DNA of 64,000 bases from positions 664,001 through 728,000 of the forward strand of contig JACVVK020000325.1 of the NCBI GenBank assembly GCA_018292915.2, given 5' to 3'. Positions 23,513-35,490 of the stretch are shown piece after piece. Below the pieces are notes generated by a model. It searched no databases. It had not been told where the DNA came from and saw only the letters and a list, made by a program, of their open reading frames with translations. The position numbers were made by a program, and so were the translations under genes. Within the stretch, counting starts at the first letter, position 1; every line of letters begins with the position of its first letter. Source of the DNA: Batillaria attramentaria. Its lineage: Eukaryota; Mollusca; Gastropoda; Batillariidae.

Positions 23513-24280
23513 CTAACCCCAAGCCCCCGACTCCTCGAAACAAAAGAAAGAGAAAAAGGGAAAACCGCCGGATGTCTTTGCTCTACAAAAAGGAAGCAAA
23601 CAGTAGGAAACCTTGTTGCCATTTTGTGGCATGCTGGGAGGTTTGGACAATGGCAGCAAACATGGGCAGAAGGGCAGGGATAGCTTGCGAAGCCTTGACA
23701 AAACCCCTTCCATGTTGGGTTTTTTCTCAGGGGCCAGTGTATGCCGGTGACCCTGTCTCAAACAGTAAGGGAAGCCGCCGACAAACAGACCTGTATCCTT
23801 CCCCAAGCAGAAGCCATGTTTGGAGAACTTCAAAGATCTAGGGCAGCCTTGTTTTCCCAAGCCGGCTTGGCCCGCCGGATCCCCACCCAACCCCAGAAAT
23901 AGACCTTGGCCACCACATTTAGGGGCCCCCTCTTGCCAAAGACGGCCCCTTCCTGTTACCAGGAATAGACTTTCAACAAAGGAGGGTTTATTCCAGGCGG
24001 CCGGTGGACAAACAGACAAACTTTTCCCCTTTCTGAGCGTTCTGCCAGGTTGGACGCGGGGTGTGAACTGCACACTGCAGGCAAGGTCTACAGAAACACA
24101 AACGTCGCTGGTAACCTTGAGTGCGCAATTAAACAGGGCAACTCCCTTCCTTCTCTCACCGTGCATCAGCTGCGTGACCTTGCACGGCCACACTTCACTG
24201 GACAAATTTTGACAACTCTGCTGCATCAGCAGCCGGTAACGCTTGGTCATGTTGCTCATCGGAGTGAAACTTAGCAACAA
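23513..24280 (-). other. Unassigned 255-codon open frame
   Basis: This is the longest frame in the window without a microsatellite and without an assigned gene. Composition is Gly, Lys, Pro, Cys and Leu-rich with no signal peptide, membrane segment or domain I recognise. There is no splice-phase evidence and it ends without a gene-like context. The plus strand also has long open stretches, so this may be an unidentified repeat or chance. I do not call it a gene. Confidence 0.2.
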
Positions 24281-24559
24281 TGGACGACTCCACTCCTGTT
24301 CATCAAAAGGGTCCAGCCCCAGAATTCAGCCAATCCCGTCCCGCGGCATAATGAGCACCAGCACATGGCATGGTCCGGCAAACTTTTTGCCAGACACTAC
24401 AACGAGGGAAGCACATATAGTACGATATGACTGAAACATGGAAAGCACATGATGTAGTATGAAATGATTGAAACATGGAAATCAGGAAGTCCACTGAAGT
24501 CACCCCTGAACACCATGGAACTGTTTGCATAGCATCATGTTCTTGGTTTGTGCCTGTTG

Positions 24560-24690
24560 TGCTCAGACCCTGACCTTATGGCTCTGTATATTTCTGTATA
24601 TATATTTTTGATTTTACCTTATGTGCTTAGAACTATCATTTATTGATAAGTTACAGCGCCACGTAAGTATTATCAATATTAATATTTGAG
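24560..24690 (+). mobile_element. Possible LINE 3' tail remnant
   Basis: TGATAAGTTACAGCGCCACG followed by TATTATCAATATTAATATT resembles the GCGC...(ATT)n 3' end at 5,490-5,563. The match is weak. Confidence 0.3.
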
Positions 24691-26044
24691 GGAAAAAAGA
24701 CCATTACGTCTAGCTCTTTCATCATCATACTGAACATACATGTACTGTGTTTTGCCGATACACGACAAAGTAAAGGGGCGGGGCTTTGGTATTGGGGCTT
24801 GCCGAGTGGGATCATCTATAGTCACACCTAATGTGGATGAAATGCAACAAATACAAAAGATACCACAGTGCTAGTCACAAGTCCAAAGCTAGATCACTTT
24901 CTAATGTGACCAAAAAATAAAAAAATAAAAAAAAGAAGTTAAAAACATCGCCCATTACAAATGACCTACAGGGATAATTAGTACAGTTGATAAGTGTTGA
25001 TGATGATTAGGCTGGTTCAGCCTGTGTGCTGGTCTATTTAAGTGCGCGTATGCTCACCACGTAAAATCTTCCAGCTGATTCTAAAAAAGATGGTTTTCTG
25101 ACTAGGCCTACATTCCTACAACTTGTCCTAAAAAACGGTCCTATTGACTTTTTGATCAAGCCTAAAACAAACAAACAACAACAACAACTTCTGAACCACT
25201 TCATGGAGTGTCTCTACACTGTACATTATGTGCTCTTTCCAGACTAAGACGCATTTTCAACCGAACTGAACTGAAAGGTTTGAAGGGTTTTTTTTTGTTT
25301 TGTTGCGGTTGTTCTTGTCCTACAAAATACTCAAAACCAGCGCTAGCAACATGGTCTGTGACAATAGTGACTCCAATTGGCTACATGGCAGACATGTACA
25401 GCTTACTACACTACTAAAAGAGTTACTTCCTAAAACTCAAAATGGGCAGCCGGAAACAATTCCAGTGGCGGAGTGACCCCCCCCCCCCTTTTTTTTTAAG
25501 GGGGGGGGGGGGGGGCGACTACTGTTTCCTTTGAAGGGGAAGTGAGAAGACTGCGATCTTGACACTCATCCCTTGACCCCGCCCTCCGCACATCACACAT
25601 GTCCAAGCTGCTACCTCCCCTGTGTGACAGTTCTCTGCCTTGCACAAACACGAGAAAGCACAAACACTGTCTGGAATTCTTGAGGGGGGGGGGGGGAGGG
25701 GAGGAGAGCTATTTAAATACTAGATATGACATTTTCTAAAGAGAGATAAAAAGCAGCTGAATAATGAAACAATCCGATTTTTCCAAGTAGACGACGGCAA
25801 GCTTTAGAAGAAGACAACAGTAGTGATTTTCGTTTGTCTGTGTTTGGGCATAGAGGGAGGGAGATAACATCCAAGTTTTTCTGGTGCTTTTAATTTTTTT
25901 TTTTTAAATACATTTTATTTTATTTATTAATTTTTATATTATTATTATTTTTTTTTTTTTTTTGGGGGGGGGGGGATAGTGGTGGTGTAAATAATGTGTT
26001 TGAAGGCTTATAATATATATATACAGGGGTAGAATATATATACA

Positions 26045-26125
26045 CAGGGGTAGAAATGATCAAGGATGAAAAAAAGAGGAAAATTTTTGTATGAGTAGTG
26101 ACGTTGCAGAGAATTTCGACCCCTG
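26045..26125. mobile_element. Tiny hAT-like MITE candidate
   Basis: Ends CAGGGGTAGAAAT and ATTTCGACCCCTG are inverted repeats with one mismatch, 81 bp apart end to end. The first end is duplicated just upstream at 26,023-26,035. No clean 8-bp duplication is visible in the TA-rich flanks. Confidence 0.45.
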
Positions 26126-27388
26126 AATATATATCTTTATTATGCTTGGTACAGCTGCAGGGCTAGTCAGCAGTGGTAGCCACCTAAAACAAATTTGGGT
26201 CTGACTGGCAAGTGCGTTCACACTAAACTCTGCTGTAATACAATGCAGTAAAAACAGCAATGTCACCGTACGCACATGTACGTAACCTGACACGAAAGTA
26301 CCCACTGACAGTAGGTGACTCACCAATGGTAGCTGCCAAGTGTTCAGCGGCAGTGACCTCTCAGTGCCTGTCTTTCGTTAGGCTCACCAAAGCGTGAAAA
26401 TACCGTAACCCCTGAACCATACGCCCATATCCACTTGACAGGTCTAGGTCATGTGCACTGAAAATGGGCGCAGGAATACAACAGGTATGCTGCCAAAGAT
26501 CTTCTCTGAGAAACACATGAAACCAAATGACCTAAAGAAGTAGCTGGTCCTCATTGCCAAAAGTGGTCAGTTATTCCTGACAAATTCTCATTTTCCTCTC
26601 AGCCAGTTGCTGTTCTACTCAAAAAGTGTAAATCCAATACAACAAATGTGCAATCTGAAGAAAAGAATAACAGAAAGAGCTTGACTCCTCCACTGCAGCA
26701 ATCAAGAACTCTAAATTAGCAACCAAAAGATCTAAAATATCGACTCACATCAGAAATACTTGAAACTGGTATTCATGACAATAAACTGAAACACTACAGT
26801 AAGCATCAAGAATATTTTCAAAGTAGACTTCCTGCAGTCGTATGAAAGTTTAAAAAAAAATAAAAATCATGGAACCTTGGGTACTAACTAGTGGTACAGC
26901 GGTAAGTGATCAACACGATCACAGTTTTGTATTTTGAAAACTTTTTACTTCAAGGCTTCTAAAGAGTGAATGGAATTACCAGAACCCTAAAGGTTAGACT
27001 TCACATGATGTCTTGTTTCTATTATGTGTACTGTAAGATCTGTGGGTTGATCAAACTGAACAGGTCCGGGTCTATTCTGCGGTCCATCAAACGCGAACGA
27101 ACATAGATCAGTGTTACCGTAATTCGGGAACTCGACTGAATATGTTCACAACACGATCCCGGCGCGCAAAGAATAAAGTCAAAAGATTTCAGTGCAAGGC
27201 CGCTTCAGGCCTGACCCACTAACCCGTAATCAACTGTAACGGTAGACTTGCCCTTGCCGCAATGAAAGCTTTACCAGGCGCTAGCCGAATCAAAGCGACC
27301 GTTCACCGTCAACAAACAAACCGCAACGCCCATAAACACACTAAAACAACTACAATCGCAAAGAAACCTGTCTGGAAAAATAACTCAC

Positions 27389-27460
27389 CAATAAACGCCG
27401 GTCAGATCATCCCTCGTCCCGCTGCTGAGATCAGAAGCCATTCGATCCTTCTATTCTGAG
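27389..27460 (-). promoter_or_regulatory. Candidate non-coding first exon of the receptor with a short upstream ORF
   Basis: On the minus strand a strong donor GTGAGTTA follows TTTATTG at 27,389. The exon contains an ATG at 27,441-27,439 that opens a 17-codon frame beginning MASDLSSGTR. Spliced straight to the first receptor coding exon at 22,257, this frame would stop at TGA, the last A of which is the first base of the receptor ATG. The 5' edge is not defined; linkage to the receptor is inferred from strand and distance only. Confidence 0.35.
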
Positions 27461-27514
27461 TCTGGCACGTTTTTTGATCGGATGCTTTCGGCTGGCACGC
27501 GGCTTGCAATGTGA

Positions 27515-27565
27515 CTGCCCTTGACCGTGACCTCACCAGTCAACCCTACGTCATCGACCTTGAAC
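27515..27565 (-). promoter_or_regulatory. DR0-like nuclear-receptor site, extended half-site and CRE-like motif
   Basis: Read on the minus strand, AGGTCACGGTCA (27,533-27,522) is a direct repeat of two AGGTCA-type half-sites with no spacer, 11 of 12 positions matching AGGTCAAGGTCA, the type of element bound by NR6A1/GCNF. At about 27,565-27,550 lies GTTCAAGGTCG, an extended half-site, and next to it GATGACGTAGG, a CRE-like motif. All sit within about 120 bp upstream of the candidate receptor first exon. Confidence 0.4.
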
Positions 27566-27599
27566 TGGCGAGATCGGAATCGTACCCATTCGTACTAGT

Positions 27600-29640
27600 T
27601 CGGCTGAACTCGAGGAGGCATGCACCTTTCTCTTTCCTTAAGGGACGACGAAGTCGCTTTTACGGTTCGTTGATCAGTAAAGAAGACTGAACCGAAAGGC
27701 TGATAAAAGCTTGCCTGCCGCGTTTTACTTCGTGCATCCCCGGTGGCTAAGTGGCTACTGCGGCAGTGGACAGACATGACCACTGACACGCCACTGGGCG
27801 TGGCTCTCTTTTTTCGACGGAAATCTACGAAAGTAATGCGCCGGGTTCTTTTTTTCCCCCACTCCTTAGTAGGCCTATCACGCCAACAGACTTACACAAA
27901 TCACTGCCCTTTTGACTTTTTGCCTTCAAGTGATGATGCCACCCTCACAGACAACCGGTCTTCGGTCTGGACTGGATTGGACTGGCTGAAAGTCAAACCA
28001 CCATCGTCTCTACTTCTCACACTGAGACACTACAGGAACGCTATGTCATGAATATCGGTTTTGATGAAAAGGGAAAGATTGTACAGTTCGAATACATTTT
28101 CTAAAACACTGAGTAGCAAGTTTGAAACTGTCAATAATTTTTGTTTTTAATCAGTGTATGTTGACATTTGACTGGATGGTTGGTTATTTATTTGTCTCAG
28201 CTTTACACCGCGGAAGCAATAAAGACTATTTTGTGTTTGGATTAACTAGATGGAATGAACAGGAAAAAATGTAGAGATTGGCGGTGGTGGTGGTGGGGGT
28301 ACATCGCCATGCTTACGTTTTCTCCTTTTTCTGCACGATGGACTGGGATGGTGAAGATTTTACAAATACTTGATAGCATTGACCATTTTTTTTTCTGTTA
28401 TTGTTCTTTAAAAAACGTTTTTATTATAATTTTACTTAGTGTCAAGCACTGGTCGTACTTCACTTTCAGAGCAAACGAACGTCCATGTGAGCGTTCTCAT
28501 TAGATTCGACCCACAACCTCCGTCAGTAAAGATCAAAGTACCTTCAATGGAGACTACGTACTGAGCACTGCCTAAAGGCATAATACTGACTCTGACGTCG
28601 TGACTGTAGTCAGGAAAACAAAAATCCAATACTTCTGACATTTTCAGAGAATAAACACTTTTGGTCTAGCGCCAGACTCACTGATGGCAAGATGAACCAT
28701 TGGTTTACGATAACGGCGGTGTCTAGAAACAAAAGTTAACTCAGGTTACACACTGTCACAGACGTGGCTCAGATGACGTGTAACGGCGCATGGCTCCACC
28801 TAACTGCGTGCTCATGGAGAGATTTCGAGAGAAAAGATGGGGGAGGGGGAAAGGGGAGGGCGGAAAGGGGGGGGGGGTAGTGGTGAAGAGGGCTGAAGAA
28901 ATGTGTCGCACTAAAGTGGATGGACACTAAAGCAAGGGAGAAATTTAGCCGGTTTTCAAAAGACTGAATTATATCATGACAAGTGAAATTACGAGTTTTT
29001 AAATCATTTAATCGAACTCAAAACAACTGTTACTTTAAGGGCAACTGAAATTGGCAAAGATGAATAACACCATTTTAAAAAAGTCAGAATACATGTCACA
29101 AGAATTTGGAACAAAAATTAAAATACTCTCCACAACCACAAAGATAGGCATTTGAGACTGGCCAGAGATGAGATGAAATGAATAAAATGCATTGAAATGT
29201 GGGTGAGGTTGGCATGCTAAAAATTGGTGGATGCTTCGCACTAAGCTCATTCACAGCTAGCGGACATGGGACTTACTGAGGATAATGTCACATTTATGCG
29301 AGCAAGTCATGCAAAATCTAAGCAGGTCACTATACTGGCCAATGAACAGCACACATAACAAATGTGACGTCTTTTCCTTTTCAGTGTTCTCAAAAAGCCT
29401 CAAATGACACATTACTTCATGTGGTCACTTTGAAAGTTTAATACAGGGTGTATAGGCAAAATGCAGACACATGCGGCCCCATCTGGTAAACCAAAAGATT
29501 ACAGAAATTTCAAATGAACTGAGGGAGGAGGTTGGGGGAGAGGAGTGCCCCCACCCCCCCCCCCTAAATTCTACTGCTGTTTGCGAATGGATTGATGCTC
29601 TATTTGAAAATTGCATCAATTTTCAATAACTTTATATATA
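27600..29640. other. Unassigned stretch
   Basis: No recognisable gene. Short frames at 27,743-28,051 and 28,432-28,641 show no domain. A G-rich run sits near 28,840-28,880. Nothing else is identified. Confidence 0.4.
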
Positions 29641-29644
29641 TATA

Positions 29645-29822
29645 CAGTCAAACCTGTGTAAGGCGGTCACCCAAGGGACTGGGTCAAACTGACCACCTTA
29701 GACAGGTGGCCGGGTTATCCAGGGTGTCATGTCAACAGCTAGTGTGTCAGGGGATCCTCTGGGGTGACCAGGTTAGACAGTGGTTTGGCTTATACAGGTG
29801 ACCGCCTTGGCAGGTTCGACTG
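29645..29822. mobile_element. MITE with TA target duplication (pogo/mariner-like ends)
   Basis: A 178-bp element with inverted ends CAGTCAAACCTGTGTAAGG and CCTTGGCAGGTTCGACTG, the similarity continuing inward through GGTCACC/GGTGACC. TA dinucleotides flank both ends (29,643-29,644 and 29,823-29,824). No coding capacity. CAGT-type ends with TA duplication are typical of pogo/Tc1-mariner-derived MITEs. Confidence 0.8.
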
Positions 29823-29829
29823 TATGTTA

Positions 29830-32560
29830 TTAGCACTTCATATATATATATATGTTATTTAATACTGAAGAAATCGTGTGTTTAGGCCAAACCAACGCTT
29901 TTCTTGTCAGACAGACCATTCTGCTCTGTAAAACAATAACGTCCTTCATGAATTTCAAGCACAGTACCCCCCACAGAAAAAACAAACAAACACACAAACA
30001 ACAAAACCAACCAACCAAACAACAACAACAACAAAACTGAAATGAGTATGAGTACTGATGTAGTACCATCTGCCAGAATTCCATTTGTTAAATTGCAATG
30101 TCTGTTGTGGTCTGTACTGAGGGTGTGCTGTAGTTCTAATTATACATGTTAATTATGTCTCCTTCCTGATGACAAAGCTGTGTTAGCTGTTCTCATCAGC
30201 AGTCAATAGGATTAATTAATGAGTGTAGGCCAGCACAAATTTAGACATTTAACACTTAGTCTCATAGACTGACAGGGCATTGTACTCATCTTTCCTTTTC
30301 AGATCCCCAAGAAAGGTAACCAATCCAAATAAATAAAGGAAGAAGAAGAAAAAAATCAAACAATCCAAATTAAAAAAAAAAAAATTTATAGTTGAATTTG
30401 GGAAGGCAGCATTTTCCACAATCCATTTTCATGCAGTACATTCAGCACTTTGCCGGTCTATTGTTTTCAAAGCAAAATAACTCGCCATGCAGCCACATTA
30501 TAGAAAAGTACAACTTCAAGTATACCAGGGCAGTATGCGATGGTACAGGATTTTAGACATAAGAAATTCCTGACTAAAACTAGTAAAAGTATTCCTGTAA
30601 GGCAGAAGAGCCTGAAAAAAGTTTTCCTTCACTGACTATTTTTGTGTGTGAGCAAGATATGCTTTGTTTTGCCTCAATTAAAAAAAGAAAAAGAAAAAAA
30701 AAATTCCCCCTCAGGACTCTTTGTCTTATTCACACTCCTAAATATACATCTGACAGCATTTCCAAAGGGAAAAAAAAAGCTGAAATACTGGTATATAAGT
30801 ACCAGTACTTTCAGCCCATCCCATTTTCTTCTTAACTGGTTAATAACCCTGCGGCTACTGGGCTGATCACAAAGAAATCTGGCCAGACAAGACCTGGCTC
30901 TCATTAACTATGCATATCTTAATGTGAAATATTTTTGTTCTGTAGAAAAAATATATTATGGTGGAATGCTCAGTGCAGTCTAATCTTTGCCACACGTGAC
31001 AAAGTATACAAATTATGAATTATGAAAAATACTGCATGGCACTTTCTATAAATAGATGCCACAATAACAACAACAAGAAAAGAAACTGCATAGCGTTTTC
31101 ATGACTTATTTGCCTATATCTTAAATTGATTTTTTTTAAATCTCTAATGCAGACACACACATAACAACTTTGATTTTTGTATTATATAACCGCCCCAGTG
31201 ATGAAGTCATGATCCATCCAGTGAAACACACTAATGATGTAATCTCTGGAGATTTTTTTCCCTTTCTTTTCCTACCCACTATAATCATACTTATAAGTCC
31301 CTACATGAGACGAACAGTTCGATCACATGATATTGCTTCTCAGTTATGCAGATCAATCAACGTAAGTACTGATGAGTTAATTTTGATGAATTTTATAAAT
31401 GAAAACTTGTACATTCGGTCATACACATTATATATATATGTGTGGAAAACTAACTTACCAATCGGTGAAAAAAGCCGGCTTGCTATTCAAAAATCTATGC
31501 TGAAACGCATGTCGAGATCACACTTCAAGGGCGGTTCCTGAACATATCATCACCTCTCGGCCTTGAGGACAGAACTGATGCCGGCACGAGTGATTGTCAA
31601 AGTCTTCTTGTAGCGTGAACTCTGTTACATTAACTGTCACAGTACCGCCGGGTGGAACCAAGACTGCGTCTGCCTGCTGTCGGTTCTTGCAGACACAGAA
31701 GTTGTGATACGAGCGCGAAGACGTGGGTTTGTTTTCCTTTTTACGAAGCCGCGCGAGCTCACGTGTACGCATAGACATACACGTGACCAATAGCACCGCG
31801 CTTCGTCTGCCACCAGTAACCTTGACTTTGAACAAAATATAGTCTGCGGTTCCGTTGCTGTTTGTATTCTTTTGTTGCAGTTTTGGGGGGTAAATCTTCT
31901 TTCACAGTGACTAACAGAAGAAAGTTGACGTATTTGTTCCTGCAAACAATGGAAGTAGTGCAAATGAAAGTCTCGTGTTTGGTCGTATTTCGGAAACGTG
32001 ACTGAGGAAGGATATCAATCGATGGCAGTGCTGCGGCAATTTGACCTGTATTCGCGTGCGACAAAGTTTTTAAAGGGCATACGCGCTATGAATGTGGTGA
32101 GCACTTGGGCACTTTTGGCTTCGACTTGTAGCGATGCACACACAGAATATGCACAGATTGGTCAATTAATCACGACGTGGCCTGAGGGGGGGCTACCTCA
32201 ATTCAGAGACGATGAAAATAAAATGACAGTTCTAACGGAACAGTCATCGTGCAGTAATGTACACGTATATGCACTGATGAGTGGTACTTTTTGTTGCCTT
32301 AGTGATAATCTGGTGTGGTCAGTTGAGCAATGAAGTGCCGGTTCAATGGCTTTCAATGTGAGTGCTGAACATTATTAACCGTGGGCAGTAGATGTAGGCC
32401 TATCGTACTAGTATTCAGTCACGTACGTTTGCCAGCCTGATTGTGGTATGAAGACTGTCCGAGCCCTGAGCTAGTCAGTTTGGCTTTCGCCACTTCAGTG
32501 ACTGTACTGAGCCGGGTGACTCGAGTAAATCAGTTGAAAACAGACGGAAAAGGCTGCGAA
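29830..32560. other. Unassigned AT-rich stretch
   Basis: No domain-bearing frame. The 123-codon frame at 31,170-31,541 and the overlapping frames at 31,518-32,333 are not recognisable. The 31.5-32.1 kb part is more CpG-rich and might hold a promoter, but no exon can be supported. Confidence 0.35.
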
Positions 32561-32573
32561 GTGGTTACAAGTT

Positions 32574-32955
32574 AAACAAATAAAAGCGACATAAACTGAA
32601 AGGACAGAAACCACTAACTTTCACAAAGGACGGCACGGGCCCGGTCAACGTCACGGTTTCGGCTTTTTTTGTTGTGATGTTTTTACTATTGTTTTCTGGT
32701 CCTTTTCTCCCCTACCGTTATACTCAGGATGATATATTTTTATTATTAATTAATTCAGTAATTTATTTACATATTTATTTTTCCCCGCGGCACCGTGTAT
32801 GTAGCAGAGTTACCTTTTGCCGTTCAGTTTTGAAGTTATGTCCCAATTGTTTGTGTCCGGAGGAAGGCCGGCGATGGCCGAAACGTTGACCCGTGCCGCC
32901 CTTTGTGAAAGTTAAGTGGTTTCTGTCCCTTTTAGTCGCTTTTATTTGCAGTGAG
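32574..32955. repeat. Inverted repeat with ~80-bp arms and a hammerhead-like motif
   Basis: Arms 32,574-32,663 and 32,879-32,955 are complementary: AAATAAAAGCGAC, GACAGAAACCACT, AACTTTCACAAAGG, GGCACGGG and GTCAACG recur inverted. Just inside the right arm lies GGAGGAAGGCC, GGCGAT, GGCCGAAACGTT, resembling the stem II and GAAAC core of hammerhead-type motifs carried by Penelope-like retroelements. No Penelope reverse transcriptase or endonuclease is visible nearby. Confidence 0.5.
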
Positions 32956-32976
32956 TGAGTGAGTCAAGTTTTAAGT

Positions 32977-32978
<2 letters not shown>

Positions 32979-33012
<34 letters not shown>

Positions 33013-33034
33013 TTTGTTTGTTTTTTTTAGGTCT
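32979..33034. repeat. (GT)n and poly-T tract
   Basis: A short GT repeat followed by T-rich sequence. Confidence 0.9.
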
Positions 33035-33610
33035 AAACGCCTCGCCTAAGCAACAAAGACTAACTGGCGGTTCAACGTCAGTCCGCACCTGATGCTCAGG
33101 GGGTGCCGACTACTTTTTGAACAACACTTGACTGAACTTGACTCAGTCGCAAACTCAGTGACTGACTGACGTACTGCGGACATCACTGAAATGCGGAACA
33201 AATAGTGCAACTGAACTGGTCAGTTTGGTACGGGCCCCGGGCAGAGCCGGTTATAAACTTAGGACAATACTAGTAATTTATCGCCGGAACGGCGCCCGAT
33301 TACAAAGCCGAAAAAAAAAACAACAACAAAAAACGTAGTCAAGTTTCTTCAGATTTCGCTCTGTAATGAGTTCAAGTTATGCAGGTCAGTGGCACTTATC
33401 AAGTCATAGTGTCCGTCGCAAAGGGGATCGGCATTTCGGTTTGTGTCACCGCAGTCACTGAGTGTGCGTGCGCGTGTCACCGCTGTGTGCCACGGTGTAA
33501 CAGTGTGTGTGAAAGTGTGCCACGGCGACCTGGCGGGGCCGGTGACGGGTGTGTGTATTTTAGGTCAGTCAAGAACGGCCGGTGACGGAACCAATCAACA
33601 CCATTTTGAG

Positions 33611-33613
<3 letters not shown>

Positions 33614-33654
<41 letters not shown>
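33614..33654. repeat. (GT)n microsatellite
   Basis: About 40 bp of GT directly before an unusual A-run/T-run segment. Confidence 0.96.
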
Positions 33655-33658
<4 letters not shown>

Positions 33659-34017
33659 CGCGGAAAAACTTCTTCTGCAGAAACACTGACTTTTTTTCTC
33701 GCGAAAACCTGTTTTCTGAAGAAAAACTTTTTAAAATCGCCAACAATTTTTTTTCTGAAAAAATGCCGCTTTTTCGCGCAAAAAACCGCAAAAAGTGCCG
33801 TTTTCGGACAAAATCGGCTTTTTTTTGCGGGGAAAAAAACTGTTTTGTCGCGAAAAACATGCATTTTTGTCATCTCAAGTTTCGCCAATCATACAAATCA
33901 GCAGAGCTTCTTAACTGATTACAGTACGTGAATGGGTGACATGTAGCTAGGGTTCGCTTCACACTTGCCCGAAAGATTTTCAGTCTTTCCCACCATGAAT
34001 TACCGATGCAGGCGACG

Positions 34018-34230
34018 CCATCATCATCATTAGCTTGCTTTACGTCCTATGGCTTTTAGCCCTTGTTCCTGGCATGTGTCTTTGGCTGCTTGGCTGGGCG
34101 AGTGCCTCAGTTTGGGGTGTGAGAGGGCTGTTTAGCTTTGGGCAACGTCAGAGGATCTCTGCTTGGCGGCTCTCAGATGCCTGGTCTGGGTTGTGTTTCA
34201 GTGCCTCAGTCTGTTCTGTCATCCGTACTT
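34018..34230 (+). repeat. Dispersed repeat R-B
   Basis: Complementary to 57,215-57,420: shared blocks CATCATTAGCTTGCTT, ACGTCCTATGGCTTTTAGCC, TGTTCCTGGCATGTGTCTTT, GGCTGGGCGAGTG and TTTGGGCAACGTCAGAGG. Non-coding; possibly the 3' part of a larger retroelement. Confidence 0.75.
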
Positions 34231-34589
34231 TTGCCTTTGGATCATCACTGGGGTGTCCCCTCGCTCTTTGGTGTTAAAACCATTTTGTCAGATCTGATCT
34301 GACGATCGCGTCGGCCAGGGTTCTCATTGGCCTATCACCAAGGGCTTGGTGTGGCCTGAGGAAGTCTACCGTCTTCAGTGAGTATCTGTCTCTCAGGCCC
34401 CAGACTGGATGGAGGCTGGCGGGCAAGCCTTCAGTTCACAGCCGTTCACAATGTGGCGGACGTCTGGGGGCTGCCCACACTAGGCGGCGTGCATGGCCTT
34501 TTCTTTTTGTGCGGAAGCCGTGTGGACGGAGTGCTGCTTAACTCCACTTGGGCACTGTGACATCAGGGAGGGCATGAACTTCAAACGGG

Positions 34590-35160
34590 CTAATTCAGTC
34601 TTTGTTCGGCCGAATTTATGTTTCGGAACAGTTTTGCTCGTGACTGAGTGCGCCTCAGTGTATGTTCGGGATACTCAGTGTATCCTGATGATTAGTACAG
34701 CTCTTGATGTCGTCAGTGTACACCTTGCGCCGCTAGCGGTTACTGAGACCGGAACATTGAAATCAGTTCTATGGACGGATTGTTCAGTGTTACAATACTC
34801 GAGCGCTCGGTGTATCGAGTACGCTTCTGATGGCCCGATCAGTGTCGGCATTGCAGGGTGGGTGGGTGGGTGTTGGGGGGGGGGGGGTTGACGCCCTTTT
34901 CCACCACATACGGGTGATGATATCAAAGACGGGGCAACGTGGATGAAAAAGCCAGCACACATCAGTCTTTGGTCCGAGCCGCCGGGATATAAACTCACGA
35001 CGGACCCGAGCATTAGAATTCCAACACTCTACCATTCCAGTCGGCCACCCCGACTCCCCCCCCCCCCACCCCCCGGCATTACAGACGCTGTCACTGTCCA
35101 GGTGTCTAAGATGTGATGATATATACCACAAAAACAGCTCAGAACGATCTCGGTGAGCTG
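34590..35160 (+). repeat. Dispersed repeat R-A, interrupted by a SINE
   Basis: Halves 34,590-34,857 and 35,076-35,160 match the copy at 11.16-12.22 kb. The second half reads ACAGACGCTGTCACTGTCCAG, the uninterrupted version of the site into which the LINE at 11.4 kb inserted. The first half carries small ACTG and TCAG insertions that the other two copies lack. Confidence 0.72.
34858..35075 (-). mobile_element. SINE I, full-length but altered copy
   Basis: Flanked by GGCATTGCAG (34,848-34,857) and GGCATTACAG (35,076-35,085). The body has several small insertions relative to other copies, including CAGT after CACAT at about 34,960 and CAGTC in the box A region (about 35,036), the latter disrupting the internal promoter. 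Confidence 0.88.
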
Positions 35161-35490
35161 AGAATAGTCGCTTTAGTCCCTCTAAGGGTCAGAACAACTA
35201 ACTGAACCCAGAGACAGTTTTTTGTGGTGCGTCAGTGCTGAAAGTAATACAAGTGCACCGTATCGATCGAGCAGATGTTGCTGTTGATTGCACTCGGCTG
35301 AACCCTATAACTGAAGATCATGAAGTGACATCTGAAAGTGATACATGTGTATCGTTTTATGCTAAAGCCTTTGATTTTTTTCTCACCAGACTTTATTTTT
35401 ATCTGTGATACTCAGTATAAGTTCACGGATGGTGTCGGTTTTTCGGTTTTTGTTTGTTTGCTGCGCCAGCCCCAGTGTACGTGTTCCTCC

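Larger units (their letters stand above)
22258..27388 (-). other. Putative 5' intron of the nuclear receptor
   Basis: If the candidate first exon at 27.4 kb is right, this is the first intron (5.1 kb). It contains a SINE I (22,760-22,929), a tandem duplication (23,028-23,275), an unassigned 255-codon frame (23,513-24,280) and a small hAT-like MITE (26,045-26,125). No further coding exon of the receptor is recognisable. Confidence 0.4.

Noticed and set aside
27720..27790. Possible tRNA or SINE head (CCCCGGTGGCTAAGTGG)
   Set aside because: No box B follows and no other copy occurs in the window.
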